A DNA stretch of 63,598 nt from Branchiostoma floridae (Eukaryota; Chordata; Leptocardii; Amphioxiformes; Branchiostomatidae). The position numbers and the translations under genes were made by a program. Every line of letters starts with the position of its first letter. Position 1 is the first letter of the stretch. The stretch spans positions 24,525,263-24,588,860 of the forward strand of contig NC_049984.1 of NCBI RefSeq assembly GCF_000003815.2, read 5' to 3'. The notes under the pieces are model-generated. The model saw nothing but the letters and a program-made list of their open reading frames with translations. It was not told where the DNA came from and did no database searches. Below, in pieces: positions 41,101-52,112 of the stretch.

Positions 41101-43037
41101 TACATATTCATACTTGATTTTAACAAGTTGAAGCATTCAGACTATCAAAACCGAGAACTAATGCCACGAATAAAACTTTCCTATATAGATCCATATCTAC
41201 AGGAATGATTTGCACTGTAAATAATTGTATGTATTTGTATGTGTTACGTTATGTCATGTGTGTACTTTATTATATGTCCAGGAAGCTAGCATTATACAAT
41301 ATGTTTTTGTATCAATGGTAACGGACAAATAAAGCCTCGATCTCTCAAAGCCTTTCTCAAAGCAAACTTTTTCGGCAAACACACGCACACAACACGCACA
41401 CACACGCTCACACGCACACACACACAAAAAAACACACACACACACACACACACAAACACAAACACACACACAAACATACACACACACTTGTTCTTGAACC
41501 AACTGAATTCTCTCTATATCCTGTCTTGCACAAAGGCCAATCGACCGAACAAATATATGAAATGTAAACATTACTTACCACAAACTTCCTGTTGCTGTTG
41601 GACGTTTGGCACATTTATCGGATTTGGATTTACAGCATGTAAATTCTCATTCACGTTTTGACCATCACGCACAGGGCCTAGTACGCGAGCACAATTTCTC
41701 GATTGGATAGTCGAGGCGCCGTTGTTGCTATTTGAAGCAGCTGTTCGTCTCTTGAATGGATCTTTTGGTTGAGTATCCTCCGATGAAGTTGGGTTGCAAG
41801 CAATGTCATTTTGGTCCATGTATGCTGACGCATATGGCTCAATGTCATCTTCATCAGAGACAACATCATTGCCACTGTCGACATGTTCCTTGTATCTAAC
41901 GGCATATGGTTGGATGTTTCCTGGAATTTCAGATGTTTCTTTGTTTTTGGACGCAGCATCACATGTTGTTTGTGGGCCATTGCCACCTTCGTCATCGTGT
42001 TCCTGGAATTTAACAGCGTATGGCTGCATGACGTCACAGTCATCTGGCCCGATGGTAGCTTCATTGTCTTCCTGGAATTTAACTGCGTATGGCTGCATGA
42101 CGTCACGGTCATCTGGCCCGATGGCAGGCTCATTATCTTCCTGGAATTTAACTGCGAACGGTCGTATGTTGCACATGCTGCCATTGCTCGCGGACTCATC
42201 AACATCTTCATGGTATCTAACAGCATAGGGCTGCACGGCATCACAGCTATCGGATGGTGCTATGGTTGCTATGCATCTGACAGCATGTGGCTGGATGCAG
42301 GGGTTGTCTTCATTGTTTGCAGTCGACTCTGTGACACTTTCTTCTTCATCATCATCATGTTGCTGTTGTGCGAAAGCGTACGGCTGAAGGCACGGATGGT
42401 CATCACTGTTAGCTGGCGTTAAGTTTGGTTCATTATCTTGCTGATGAGTATTAGTTGATGGCTGTGTGTAGAGGTTGTCATCAGTGTAATGTGGATTGTA
42501 GACGAGTCCAGGGCTCATGTTATTTGGCTCCATGGTGCTTTGTAGATACATTGGATTAGGGTTAACATCGTTTGGTGAGTAGACCGGATGAGGGTTGATG
42601 GTGGTGTGTGGGTACATCGGATTGGGACTCCTGGCTTTTGTGTTTAAGTTATTGTTGCTTTTCTTGAAACCTGAAGTATCAGAAGCATTCTTGAATGAGC
42701 CATGCTCTGCTAAGTGGATGTCGTTATCGTTGCTGCTGCTAGGAGTCGCTCTAGTGCCTTCCGACGTTGGCTTCATACTGCATGTACTATCGCCTTTGCA
42801 TATGTATGCAATAGCGTATGTATCACCAGGGCTGCTAACCATTGTTTGTCTTTCTTTAGCTGCAGTATCCGTTTTTGAAGAGAGCTGTTCATCGTCATTT
42901 TTGTGCTCACATCTACCGGGGTTGTGGATATTGACACCTTTGCCAGCTTGGTTGAAAAGAGGTAGCGCAGTTTCTGCGACTAGATTTACCGTAATTTTAC
43001 TCACGAAGGTGGCGTCGGAAGATGCGGCTTCTGCCAT
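38123..43037 (-). CDS. Type II membrane protein with QPYAV repeats and NHL propeller (NHL-B)
   Basis: Five coding exons, 41579-43037, 40765-40868, 39985-40278, 39367-39439 and 38123-38967, give 2775 nt (924 aa plus TAA); all phases close. The start ATG has a strong context (GAGCCATGG). Residues 1-487 are hydrophilic with no signal peptide, carry NPNPMY motifs near 140-185 and eight repeats of (I/M/V)QPYAV(R/K)(Y/F) followed by acidic residues at about 217-406. One membrane helix (about 499-517, AVALTLFIVGGIFLSLF) follows. Then come a 98-aa Ser/Thr/Ala-rich stretch of GHSxxDTAS repeats (probably glycosylated), a short linker, and about 280 aa with six NHL-type blades (IFVSDSQNQRVHVYD, ILVTDSFSSVMVYN, IIVANSANGRVELF). 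The lack of a signal peptide plus one helix suggests N-terminus inside, propeller outside. The tyrosine repeats could be phosphorylation docking sites (inference). The orthologue is unknown to me. Confidence 0.88.
39056..39230 (-). repeat. Dispersed repeat R2, inverted copy in NHL-B intron
   Basis: GGGCCCCGAGTTGATTTTAA, GAGGCCCGACCATGCCCCC, CCACGTAGGGGTCACGCC. Equivalent to 21486-21660 in NHL-A. Confidence 0.6.
39610..39826. mobile_element. Inverted-repeat element in NHL-B intron
   Basis: GAGTACGCATGTG..GGAATTGTCGGTAAT..TGTCAAAGGTGAA against TTCACCTTTGACATATTACC..ACAATTCC..GCACATGCGTACTC. The full interior is present here, unlike copy A. Confidence 0.7.
40386..40573. mobile_element. Palindromic MITE family M1, copy 5 (NHL-B intron)
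   Basis: Same insertion as at 22826-23008: CGATGTAACCTAAATCCGTTG on the left, CGCGAATAAAGGTGAACTAG on the right. Confidence 0.75.
40945..41105 (+). repeat. Dispersed repeat family R1, fragment
   Basis: CACCAGAGGGGCAAACTTGA, CCTTCATCTTCCC and CACAATCCATCC follow the order seen at 19336-19440. NHL-A sequence is missing (gap) at the matching place. Confidence 0.5.
41385..41488. repeat. (CA)n microsatellite, imperfect
   Basis: CA-rich run with A-tract and G interruptions in the first NHL-B coding intron. The Cys/Val frames across it are artefacts. Confidence 0.9.
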
Positions 43038-43450
43038 GGCTCTTGATGACACGATAGTATATGTGTAGTGGTACCGGTATTATTATTGACCATCAAGACC
43101 TGAAATAAGAAAAATTTTACAACCATTGTGGCCCAATGGACATTTGATAAAACCTGGGTATTGTTTACAAAGGACACACATCTTTGTATCACTAACCTCT
43201 GTGTCATTTGTGAAACCTCAAAACCTGAAAAACAGAATTATGTTTACAATTATTGTGGCCCACTGGGCAATTTACAAAACTTGGGTGTGGCTTAAAAAGG
43301 ACACACATCTTTGTATCACTGGCCTCTGTATTATTTGTGAAACTGTTCAACCCTCAAGACATGAAAAACAGAATCTTTACAATCACTGTGGCCCAATAGA
43401 CAATTTTTAAAACTTGTTTATGACTTAAAAAGGACTCACAATTGTGTATG
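43038..43450 (-). promoter_or_regulatory. NHL-B leader with tandem units carrying 3' splice sites
   Basis: On the minus strand an acceptor (TTTTTCTTATTTCAG) at 43100-43101 begins a 62-nt leader before the ATG. Upstream lie about 2.7 tandem units of roughly 125 bp (GTGGCCCAATGGACA, AAAGGACACACATCTTTG, CTCTGT.TTATTTGTGAAAC). The next unit keeps a good acceptor, CTGTTTTTCAG|GTTTTGAGG (near 43225); the third has CTGTTTTTCATG without AG. No transcription start could be fixed. Confidence 0.5.
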
Positions 43451-46400
43451 TTATCAATATTTCTAAAGTTATCAATATTTCTAAAACTGAAGAAAGAAAT
43501 GTGATATGAGGCACTGTCTAAGAACATTTCGTGTATTGCATTTGCTGCTTATGTTGTTGTTCTCGATTTATAACCTGTTATGACTGTCTGATTATCTGCT
43601 TTATACCATTTTCGTCACTTGCGCAAGTGAAATACTTTGTTATATTGTAATTGCTTTGATTTTGTTATTATCTTATACGAACATTTGTGGCAGTACCTTC
43701 TAATTTGGTTGTAAGATTTATCAGTTTTTGCATGATTTTTGTTGATACCGACGAGCGAAGCATTATTTTATCATACCGTTAACAAAGAAAGGAAAAATGA
43801 AAAAAAAGACCAACATGATATATATCAAACTGTCATATCAGATAGAGTTACTCCTTGCTTTAAAATGTTGATCTTTTTTTAAAATGCCTTATTGTGGGCC
43901 ATATACTCGAATATTTTTTTCTAAATCTCGACTGTGTGCACTTAACGAGTTTACCGCCCACTGAAAACAAAACCCTGTATGTAACGTCAGCAGACAGACA
44001 AACAAATTAATCTCTATGTAGATGAGGCAGCCTACCAGTCATCACCTCATACCAAACAATGCATATCAGTACTAAGATTCGGAGTAGTTTGTTGTCTTGC
44101 CTTACTGCAATCGTATGTAAATTTTTAGTTTGGCATGTCGTCCGTTAGTGTCTATACACCGTATCAGTTTTTATAGGTAATGTATTAATTCAGAAAGCTA
44201 CACCGTCTTCATGGAACTGTGGAGCATATCGTTGGTGAAGTCGCTGGCTTTTTTGTCGGTCTGCCCTAATTGGGATATTAGGTTTTGTATTGTTTTAACG
44301 TCCTTTGTCAAGTAGCTTGTTTTCTTAAATCTTAAAGATTCATCACATACCGATATGCTACAATTACTGACTTATGATTACACTGTCATTAATTTTCAAT
44401 TCTTTCATCGTGGAAAAGGCATAGATTTGCGCCATTGCGGGAACAGTTATTTTTAATGGAATATCGCCTTGTTGAGAAACGTCTGACTTTAAAAATTACA
44501 TCCAGTTGCTCGAGTAACTGTGGTATTTTGCTATCAAATTGATATCTAACATTCACCGATGCATCAACGTTGTATTTTGCTATAACGTTAACGTGACAAA
44601 CCTACCGCATATAACAAATGGAGAACGAGCTAGGGTTTAGACATTTTGTACTTACGATGAAGCTTCTGGAATCGGCTCACACTCCGCCGCACAACTGACA
44701 ATAAGACTCGCACAGGCCCGAGACACAATACATGTGGGCGGGCAAAAGTATTGAATAAACAAATTGAGTATTGAACATTGTGCTACCAGAAAAAGGACAT
44801 ATTCTAAACCGTGAGTAGTTTCGCTAGGTTGGTACGTCACTCGGAATAAAGAGATTTTTGTATTCATCAACCGTTAATTGTTTTATTTCCAATGGCGTTT
44901 AGGTAACAGTCTGTCACCTTCTTCAGGGCAATTCTGACTGGTTTACATTGTACTCATTTGCGTCTGGGACCGCATTGTAAACACCACATAAAACAATAAC
45001 TGTATGGTGTACAGAATAATTGATTTTACCTTTTTCACATCTTCTTTGACTTTCGGTTTGACATTGCAATTTTACGACATTGGTATCCGTTTTCCGGCTT
45101 CTTTTGGAACTTACAATTGCGGCATATATTATTGGCTCATTTTACAGCTGCTTGATACGACTTAAAGTATGGTCGAAGGGTTCCTTTGAAGCGGACATGA
45201 ATTGACGCGCGCGCTGATGTCATCCACATCATCAAATCAACATGACCTAATTAAAACTCCGTACGAACATCGACACGAAGGCAATAACGTGTGAATAGCA
45301 AAAAGGCCCGGAGGTATCATTCCAAGCTTCCGTTGACAGATTTTGCAGACGTCGTTGATAAGCTTTGGGACTCTCGGCGTAATCGTACTGACGTAAATAG
45401 GGCGTGACGAGCGAAGCTGATTGTGTATTTTACGTCACATCTTCTGCGTCATCTCCTTAAGGTACCCAAAGTATAATTTTGTGGCAAGACCCGAAATATT
45501 CTGAAAATAACAACCACACACACACAATTGCAATTTTTACGCTATTGAGATTGAGATGCACATTTTAGTACATTATCTCAGAATCATGACATTTATATAC
45601 GCTGCAATTGCGCAAATACAATTAACTTCGAATGCAGTCTTGCAGTCTTGTCCTTATTTTTGTTTATGTGTATGAGGAAAAGACCTCGATAAGCTTTGCT
45701 TGCTTCCTATCTAATCCTCTTGAAACAAGTCTGAATCTAAAAAATACAATTCACACTGTGGTTTCCCTATTTTTGGTGGTATCACAAAATGCACCCTAGC
45801 AGAATGTAAACACACTGGCAGCTTTTCTATTATAAGTTCATGCACGGCTTTAGGAAAGACTAGCGTAGACCAGAGAGTGTCACAGACAATTTTTAAGACG
45901 CGCTACCAAGACACTACGCACTACTTTTTCTGTAACAAGAAAGAACATTTCGGTGAGTTGAGGAATATGGTTGATCAAAGGGGTTCTAAACTCCAGAAGA
46001 TTCGGTATCAATGAATTCACAATCAGTAAGCTTGCTGTAGAATTTACTTGCTGTGAATTACTCGAGGTGTGTCTGTAAATTTCACTAAACACATGCATAC
46101 CCTACCCATCCTATACGGATAGACACTTCTTTTATTGTGAATATTTATAATATTTTCGGCATAAATGAGGAGCGATGTGCACAGCAAGACGGCCAATTGT
46201 TCACAAGACATCAAACAACACAAAACAACTTAAGAGTCTTTAATCGCCCCTCAAATAGGTTTTGTAACCGAAGTTTTGTCGGGCCATGTCGGGCACATTG
46301 TATTCAGCTTACTTAATTGAATTAAAGAGTACTTGGGGAGTTTAGCACAATATTGAAGGCTGTTTGTTGTGGGCGAGACGAGTGGGTATCTTATCGCATA

Positions 46401-46540
46401 ATAATGTATTGAAGTAATTAATGGTTTTATAACACCTCAATAGTTACCTGTGTTGTTTATTTTAGACACCTTAGCCGTTACCTGTTTTGTTTATTCAGAA
46501 CATAAAAATTATTCCTTGTTCCGAGAAATTGTACAACTTC
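43450..46540. other. Gene-poor interval upstream of NHL-B
   Basis: No gene supported. Near 44470-44530 is GAAACGTCTGAC followed by ATCCAGTTGCTCGAGTAACT, the downstream flank shared with the hammerhead-like family but without its 5' half. Near 44890-44950 and 37330-37400 are related CCTGAAGAAGGTGACAGAC hairpins. About 45120-45250 is a GATGTCATCCA-type dispersed repeat. Confidence 0.5.
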
Positions 46541-46548
46541 ATTTTCAC

Positions 46549-46590
46549 TTCACTGATGAAGAAAGGTGGACTCCTTTCGAAACGTCTATT
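46549..46590 (+). ncRNA. Hammerhead-like RNA motif c
   Basis: Core CTGATGA (46553-46559), perfect 6-bp stem II GAAAGG/CCTTTC with a 6-nt loop, then GAAACGTC (46579-46586). Stem I pairs at only one position, so it is probably decayed. Confidence 0.35.
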
Positions 46591-47161
46591 AAAAATTTTT
46601 AAAGTATCCAGAAGTAAAGAGTGAATCCTCTTCAATTTTAATGTCAATTAGCATGCAGGTTCTACTTCCTAAAATTAATATCTCCGGGAAAATAGCACCC
46701 TCTTGTAAAGGTTAGGACTCCTTTAAGATGATACACTTGTCAATTCGGCTTCTCCTTTGAGAGAAGATGAAAGAGAAAGAACAAGACAACCTTCCTCCTT
46801 TGATTCACATGAACCTACCGTCTTAAATTAATACGCAAATAAAGTCTTGCTACGTCTTTGATACACCTTATGCGTTTTCTTTGGTTAATTTGTGCTTGTG
46901 TTACAAGCTTTGTGTTTCTGTAGTTTTGAAATATTATATTAGCGAATTTATTACTGTGTGACTGGAGGGTATTAAACCTCCGTCGACAGAGTATTGTGAA
47001 CGGTCTATGTGGTGAGTGTTCGCACCTATATCTGTATGTTCGAATGTTGATGAACCGGGACGAGGGGGATACAAGCTTAGCCAGGTCTGGATTGTGTTCT
47101 CGCCGCAAAAGCGCCACCTACATCGCTACATATAGCGGTGAGAAACAGAACTCCAGCTAGA

Positions 47162-47202
47162 AGCTCTGACGAAGGTGTCTGAGAGACATCGAAACGTAAG
47201 CT
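47162..47202 (+). ncRNA. Hammerhead-like RNA motif d (best formed)
   Basis: Stem I AGCT (47162-47165)/AGCT (47199-47202), core CTGACGA (47166-47172), stem II GGTGTC/GACATC (one G-T pair), then GAAACGTA (47191-47198), which supplies GAA, A15.1, U16.1 and H17=A as a possible GUA cleavage triplet. Stem III is reduced to ACGT, so activity would probably need a dimer. An extra A lies before stem II. Confidence 0.45.
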
Positions 47203-48800
47203 GTGTAAGTACCTGCTGGTTGTGTAAAAAAGAAGTCTCTTATATCCTATATTCTACCAACCTGATGAAACTATTTTCGGGTGTGTATGTTCCGTTTGCC
47301 GCATTCGTATGTGATTTGGCGTGTCGTCTGTACTCGCTGTAGCTGTTATTATAATCGATGTAATAACTTCAGAAATTGCCCATATATTTTCGATATTTTG
47401 GAACAGGCAACGTGGTTTCGGCATTTGGTAATCAGCTTATCCCCAAGCAGAGAGCGAGGGTAGGTTATGTGTCGCGATAGTGGTATCCCTTAACAGATTT
47501 TTTTTATCCTGGAACAGTTCACGTCGTAGATCAACTGTTTGGGGGTATCATGGACAATTTTGAATATGATAATGAACTGTATTTATCTACTTGTGTCTTT
47601 GGGGACCTGGTCTGTTATTAACTGTGTAATACAAGCTTTATTGACACTACAAAAAGTCTTATGGCCAACTATAAAATACAAAATAAAAAAAAAGAGAAAG
47701 AATACAGAATATATCTTACAATTCTACTTATCAAACAGAATAGGGTTATAAGATTCTACCAATTAAATATCATCATCATCACTAATTAAACAATATAGGA
47801 TGATAAGGACTCTATGCAAAGAGGTGTGTGTGCTGTTAGTTGTTTCGTGTTCCCCCTGTGTTACGTGCCAATGTTGCGTTGGTATGTACTGGAATTTTTT
47901 TACATATTTGGCATCAATATGTACGTTAAACATATGTGATTGAACAAATGTTCGTCGTGTTATGTGTCAGGTGTACGACAACAGCTGACATTGTGGACCA
48001 ACTGTTTCTGGTATTCCTGACAAATTTCGTTCTACTCTGAGTATCATAATTATCACGCATTTGTGGTAAATTTACGGAACATCTGATGCCATTGGCCAAT
48101 GGTTGTTGGTTTATTAGAGGAATATGGCTATAATTATAAATACAATGTCACCATAGAAAACGACACAACTGGCAAACCACAAATACGTCACAGAGTGGGT
48201 TACCTACGGCCACTTGTTTGGTTTGATTTTTATTCATTTTCGCCCTCTCGCATTAGTTTTTGTGGTCTTTAGGGGATGTCATCCATACAGTTGAATTAGC
48301 TTGGCCTAATCACATTCAGTCGGATCTATTCCGTCCTCATTTCGCAAATCATTTGCAAAAGGTAGACTTGGTATTAAAGCTTTGAATACCAGGCTAAAAC
48401 ATATTATGTAGTCCCAACGCTAACGCTAGTTTACCTTTATTCGTGGGTTAACCTATATCCGTTGTTTGTAGAAAAAAACACAAAGTATTTGGCGATAGCA
48501 AGTCGACTGACGGTGATTTCAAACCGTTTATCGAATATCTTGCAATTTGAAACCACCAACCGTTGACTTGATATCCCTAATTATCAATTTTAAAACAATG
48601 GATATAGGTTACCTCACGAATAAAAGTGAAGTAGTGTTATATAGTGAATCGATGGTTATTTAAAAAAAACTGTGAATAACGTCGCGGCCTTTTCTGTAGT
48701 ATAGAGTGTTCTTGGTGCTCTTCATTTATTATTTTGCTTTTTTGGATAAAGAAGGAAAACATAGCACTGCTGTCAAGTTGATGAATTAGTTCAATATACA
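47203..48800. other. Intergenic interval, no gene seen
   Basis: Contains a dispersed repeat at about 47270-47400 (TATGTTCCGTTTGCCGCATTC, TGTCGTCTGTACTCG) that matches, inverted, 33180-33290 in thioredoxin intron 2, and an M1 MITE at 48421. The rest is AT-rich with only short frames. Confidence 0.5.
48421..48639. mobile_element. Palindromic MITE family M1, copy 6
   Basis: TAACGCTAGTTTACCTTTAT..GGTTAACCTATATCCGTTG on the left, ATGGATATAGGTTACC..CACGAATAAAAGTGAAGTAG on the right; inner ATTTCAAACC/TTTGAAACCACC also mirror. Confidence 0.8.
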
Positions 48801-48803
48801 TTT

Positions 48804-49055
48804 GTAGTCCCATCACCTTTTCGATGCCTTAGGGGCAGTGGGTTGTTATCCACTGTGTCTAGAGTATACAGTAAATTAGAAGGTGGAGCCCATCCCTCTC
48901 CTTCCACTGCCTTTTACCTCTCCAAAGTCAGGTACTAATTTTTTACACCTGGGTGGAGTGAGAGAGGTGCCTTTCTAAAAGTCACAAGATCGGTGGCATG
49001 ACAGAATTCGAACCCAGGACCTCTGGGATCTGGACCAAATACCCTGCAACAGAGT
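48804..49055 (-). repeat. tRNA-derived SINE, family S1
   Basis: Minus strand: CCCAGAGGTCCTGGGTTCGA (B box GGGTTCGAA), GTCATGCCACC, CTCTCTCACTCCACCCAGGT, GGTACCTGACTTTGG-like segment, AGGCAGTGGAAGGAGAGGGA, then CAGTGGATAACAACCCACTG. An ordered, SINE-like body with a tRNA-related head; the fragment at 2262-2396 belongs to the same family. Confidence 0.7.
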
Positions 49056-49235
49056 GTTAAATACTGCAGTTAGCGTTACGACACACGAACCCACTCCTAT
49101 GATCCTAGCACTGTTAATCCATGTGTACACTTCCCGCCCAAAAATAACCGCCATGGATTTCGACACTCGTCATCCAGCAAATACAGGACCTAAGCGGAAT
49201 GACGTCAGCGCTAAATACACCCATTTTTGCCTGTC

Positions 49236-49530
49236 CATCACAGTTTTCTATTCAACCAATGAGAGTACAGCGATTAGCTGTTCGACCAATAGGAGCGTCA
49301 GTCACATATGTAGATGTCTACGTTTTGACGAATGTGGGCGGAGCTTTATGGGATCGGTCTATTTGCTTTTGAGTCGATCGTGTAGACACCAGAAGATGAC
49401 GTCAAACATGTGATGACGTCACGTGGTCACGTGACTAGGAACCATTATCCCAAACATAGCATCCACGTGGCGCTCCCAAAGCACCGCACCGCTCCCAAAG
49501 CGCAACCAGTCTCGAGTTAAATATAGCCGT
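49236..49530. promoter_or_regulatory. Promoter-like cluster: CCAAT, CRE, E-box and TATA-like motifs
   Basis: Two ACCAAT boxes (about 49256 and 49285), two CRE sites TGACGTCA (about 49397 and 49413), E-boxes CACGTG (in CACGTGGTCACGTGAC, about 49421-49435, and near 49464) and a TATA-like TTAAATATAG (about 49517). Such clustering is unusual in this AT-rich window and points to a real promoter. The gene it serves was not identified; a plus-strand transcript would start near 49545. Confidence 0.45.
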
Positions 49531-49786
49531 CCCCGTAGCGGCGCTGGCATCTTGTGGGCCGGCCGGGTGCTACATTGGTTCCATGCCGAGAATGTTTGTT
49601 TTGCTCGCCCGGTCGCCTTCCTGACAGAGACTTAATCCTAGCTACTTACACAACACCGGTTCGTTCTAGTCAGAGTACCGGGACTCAGCGAGAGAGACCG
49701 AGACATCCATGTATCGTCTTGCTACCACAGACTCTTTAGAATCGAGGCAACACTGTCTTAAAGGGTTTCTGAGGGAGTACTAATTC

Positions 49787-49894
49787 TTAAAGGATCCGGA
49801 GTTTCTTGAGACTGACGGAATATGCTGATACGCCATGCATCAGTACGCATAGGACAAGCATGTAAGTGGTAAGTGTTGCGGATATAGCGTTCAT
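49787..49894 (-). CDS. Possible small secreted peptide or first exon
   Basis: ATG in context GGCTACCATGA opens 35 codons: MNAISATLTTYMLVLCVLMHG then VSAYSVSLKKLRIL and a TAA. The first 24 residues make a convincing signal peptide with a VSA|Y cleavage site. It is short, so it may be the 5' exon of a longer secreted precursor. A CRE-like TGACGTCA lies about 100 bp upstream near 49995. No homologue recognised. Confidence 0.3.
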   Translation of the reverse strand: MNAISATLTTYMLVLCVLMHGVSAYSVSLKKLRIL

Positions 49895-49989
49895 GGTAGC
49901 CGGCAGACAAATATATACAGTAAAAGAAGTAGAACGAGAGGGAACGTTACAGATATTCGGTGTTGTTGTTGCTGAATACATGGTGACAT

Positions 49990-51900
49990 CAGAATGACGT
50001 CATCACGAAGGGTGGTTTGCTACCAGCCCCCCAGTAATGCTTTGTTGCATGCTTTGATCCAGTTTTGTGTAGCTTTTTTACTGCGTCGTAACATTTTCTT
50101 CTTTCTTGTTGCTGCCTCCGTTAGAAATTGAGATATTGTATTTTGGCGTTGTGTCTGTCTCAGTGTATGTCTGTCTGCGTTTCTGTTTGTGTTTCCGAAT
50201 ATTTGTGGTCAGCATAACTTGAAAGAACTGCAGGATGGATTGTTATGATATTTGACACGTGGGTAGTAAGTAAATTTGAATAAGGGCTCGGTTGGAACTG
50301 GTAAGAGCTACACCAGTCTAGTTGTTGTCAGACATAACCGTTATAACCGTTAGATATTTGAAACGATCACAGGACTCCTAAGGGAGGGGTAGTGATTATC
50401 ATACGTTTCATTAAGACCAATCAAGATCGAATCAATTTCCCCTCATCCTTGCTTTAAAATTCACCGGAATTCCTTCTGAATAAATTATACATTACTGCGA
50501 TATGTTATATGAATTATGGTTCAGTGCATACATTGTTATGCATAGACGATAAAATCAGGTACAAAACCAGATGTGCTCCAGATGGGGTCACGTGATGCTC
50601 TAAGGACCACTGAGGGGTTTAAGCTGTGAATCTAACAGTGGTGAATAGTCTTGAACCGTGGTTAGCAAAACCCCCAAAAGACACCTAAAAGTATGTTATG
50701 TAATCCAAGGCATTAATTTCCCTAAAGCCCCTTGCTATATTAAAAGGCCCTTTGGCTTTTATGTTTGTAGGGGATGAATCAGAACTGCATTAGGGGAGGT
50801 TAAATAAGGTCGAAAAATGTCGTTTTTCCAATTACATGAACGACTCTAGCAAAAACCTGGCGACCCTAGGTTTATTTTGGTCAACCGCTATCGGGCAAGG
50901 GACATAAGATTTGTGATCTGACGTATGAGCGATAAAGATGTTGTAAAATCGCTTTCCGGTATGTTTTACTCATTTGTGTTGAAATAGAAAATTGTACTGT
51001 ATTCTTAGTCTTGGAATATGTTGAAAATACTACTGTTCGATGTATTTCAGTTTAACACTGTCAATCAGTGTGTTTTTGACAACTTCGGCCGAAACCCTAC
51101 CTACCGACCTAAATTTTCCTGGACCTGTAATCGAAAATGCAACATTTAAAAGTGAGATTTTATACCGCATCATCCGAATTTAACAAAAGATGGGTTCTCA
51201 ATAAAATAATGATATTATGATAACAAGATTCTTTATTCACAACCAAGATATATATATATATATATATATCTACAATGATTATCACAGATGTATATCTTTA
51301 TACAACTGGGATGGGGGACCGGACCGACTTCTGACGAACTTTGACCCAGCGCTGACGTCACGAGCGCGAAAAATCACGTGTCTGCATATAGCAATCGCGT
51401 CAGATAGCTGAAGAGCACCTAGAAATTCGGTCAAAAATGTAGTGAATAAAATTTCTTCAGCTGAGAAAACAGTTTATTTTTCCGAATTATAAAACGGCTG
51501 TGATTGTAGATATGGTTATGAATAAAGAATATCGTTTCTCAGTGATTATCTACCCTGATAGAATTATTCACTAACATCGGAAGTGTTCATTAGATTTGTA
51601 AGACAAACTTCTTCAGGCAGCATTTCAACACTTGGATGTGAAACACTGCCGTTCACGAGAATTTTTTAGAGCATACGTGCTCGCAAATCAAACCACTGCA
51701 AGCATGCAAGTTGATTGTTTTACGCAAACATACGTGAGCTACGTTGGATGATAAATTGCTTTAGTGGATTCCAGGAAACGTGATTCGAGTTGTAAGTCAA
51801 TTATTTTTTCCAGACGCAGACCTTGCAGCGTAAACAAAGAATTAGGCCTAGGAAAAGAATTGTTATGTTTCCGGATACCCGACCGGCCCTAGCAAAAACT
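49990..51900. other. Intergenic interval, no gene seen
   Basis: R1-family fragment at about 50110-50290 (GTGTTTCCGAATATTTGTGG, TCAGCATAACT), a short (TA)n at 51249-51270, and otherwise AT-rich sequence with short frames only. Confidence 0.5.
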
Positions 51901-52112
51901 TAACGCTGGTTCACCTTTATCCGCGGGTAACCTATATTCGTTTTTTGTAATAAAAATGGTACTCAGGAATGTCAAGTCGATGGACAATGGATTCAAACTG
52001 TAATATGTTGAAAATGTTGCCGTTTGAAACCACTACTGGGTTACTTGATATCCCCAAATACCCTGTTTTTAAATACAACGGATATAGGTTACCCTACGAA
52101 TAAAGGTGTACA
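51901..52112. mobile_element. Palindromic MITE family M1, copy 7
   Basis: TAACGCTGGTTCACCTTTAT..CCGCGGGTAACCTATATTCG on the left and CAACGGATATAGGTTACC..TACGAATAAAGGTG on the right; ATTCAAACT/TTTGAAACCAC inside. Confidence 0.8.

Noticed and set aside
41678-42244. Minus-strand 188-codon ORF inside the NHL-B first exon
   Set aside because: It is an alternative frame of the repetitive QPYAV region; its Met-rich composition reflects the repeat.
41794-43068. Plus-strand ORFs of 144, 179 and 157 codons
   Set aside because: They lie antisense to the NHL-B first exon, which has the better start context and splice sites that join in phase.
46815-47117. 100-codon basic minus-strand ORF
   Set aside because: No recognisable domain, no splice context, and neighbours are dispersed repeats.
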